Shown piece by piece: positions 63,832 through 64,000 of a DNA stretch of 64,000 bases (positions are counted from its first letter, which is position 1; the number at the start of each line of letters is the position of its first letter). The stretch spans positions 3,683,001 to 3,747,000 of the forward strand of contig NZ_CP041387.1 of NCBI RefSeq assembly GCF_007005445.1, written 5' to 3'. The stretch is from Rhodopseudomonas palustris. GTDB taxonomy: Bacteria; Pseudomonadota; Alphaproteobacteria; Rhizobiales; Xanthobacteraceae. The position numbers and the translations under genes were made by a program. Below the pieces are notes generated by a model, which was not told where the DNA came from, made no database searches, and worked only from the letters and a program-made list of their open reading frames with translations.

Positions 63832-64000
63832 CTAAACCCGTTGAGGCGCGGCGGCGGGCGAGGCGCCGTCGGGACCGCCGGCAGACTGCGTGGCATCGGC
63901 CTGCTCCGTCGGCACCGCGACGCCCTTGTCACGGGTGACATAGACCGTCTGCGACGGGAAGGCGAAGCCGCTGCCGGCCTCCGCAACCAGCTCCATGATC
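63832..64000 (-). CDS. MscS-type mechanosensitive channel, C-terminus only
   Basis: Last ~55 residues of a gene that continues past the right edge. The segment ELVAEAGSGFAFPSQTVYVT then RDKGVAVP is the typical end of the MscS cytoplasmic alpha/beta domain, followed by a Pro/Ala-rich tail ending PAAAPQRV. Family assignment rests on this short piece alone. Confidence 0.65.
   Translation of the reverse strand, partial: IMELVAEAGSGFAFPSQTVYVTRDKGVAVPTEQADATQSAGGPDGASPAAAPQRV

Overview
The window reads as one contiguous piece of chromosome from a high-GC alphaproteobacterium of the Nitrobacteraceae (Bradyrhizobiaceae), closest in style to Rhodopseudomonas palustris. This is inferred from gene content and order (lgt, a MidA-type methyltransferase, pgeF and prs near rplY, pth and ychF; a MarR, OmpR-type regulator and kinase cluster beside ilvE), from long Pro/Ala-rich tails on housekeeping proteins, and from many dispersed palindromic repeats. 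I saw no rRNA, tRNA, CRISPR array or intact insertion sequence.

Layout: 1-4310 (minus) holds the N-terminal part of an EF-G-like GTPase, two DUF992 paralogues with good terminators, and an aspartate aminotransferase. 4723-12674 is mostly plus-strand metabolism: GST, PQQ-type sugar dehydrogenase, acyltransferase, aldo/keto reductase, a CWC zinc protein overlapping a HAD hydrolase, a TetR regulator divergent from an enoyl-CoA hydratase with a palindrome between them, and a second GST. 12970-19369 has an alkylsulfatase, a membrane protein and an unusually long uvrB.

19371-22276 is a lower-GC defence island: a BglII/BstYI-type restriction enzyme, an MT-A70 methyltransferase and an AIPR-family protein, tightly packed as one minus-strand operon. 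It lies between the uvrB stop codon and a decayed higB toxin remnant in front of an intact higA antitoxin.

23127-35398 is mainly core metabolism and translation (2Fe-2S protein, thiolase, two MaoC proteins, ychF, pth, rplY, ubiK, then the overlapping lgt, methyltransferase and pgeF). 35626-46470 carries a lipoprotein, prs, ribH, a YbjN protein, proC, a MarR, response regulator and histidine kinase signalling cluster (PetP/PetR-like), ilvE and mutL. 46683-57471 has arfB, a paired inactive/active M16 protease operon, lspA, ileS with an in-frame repeat insertion, an Xre/RES toxin-antitoxin pair, an acetyltransferase and ribF. 57591-64000 holds small secreted proteins, an RNase T2, a probable Zur-controlled DUF2946 and TonB-receptor unit, a GNAT enzyme and the tail of an MscS channel.

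The most unusual features are the restriction/AIPR operon and its position against a broken toxin gene, dispersed GC-rich palindromic repeats read in frame inside ileS and uvrB, two perfect back-to-back hairpins before the TonB receptor, and several palindromes placed like autoregulatory operators.
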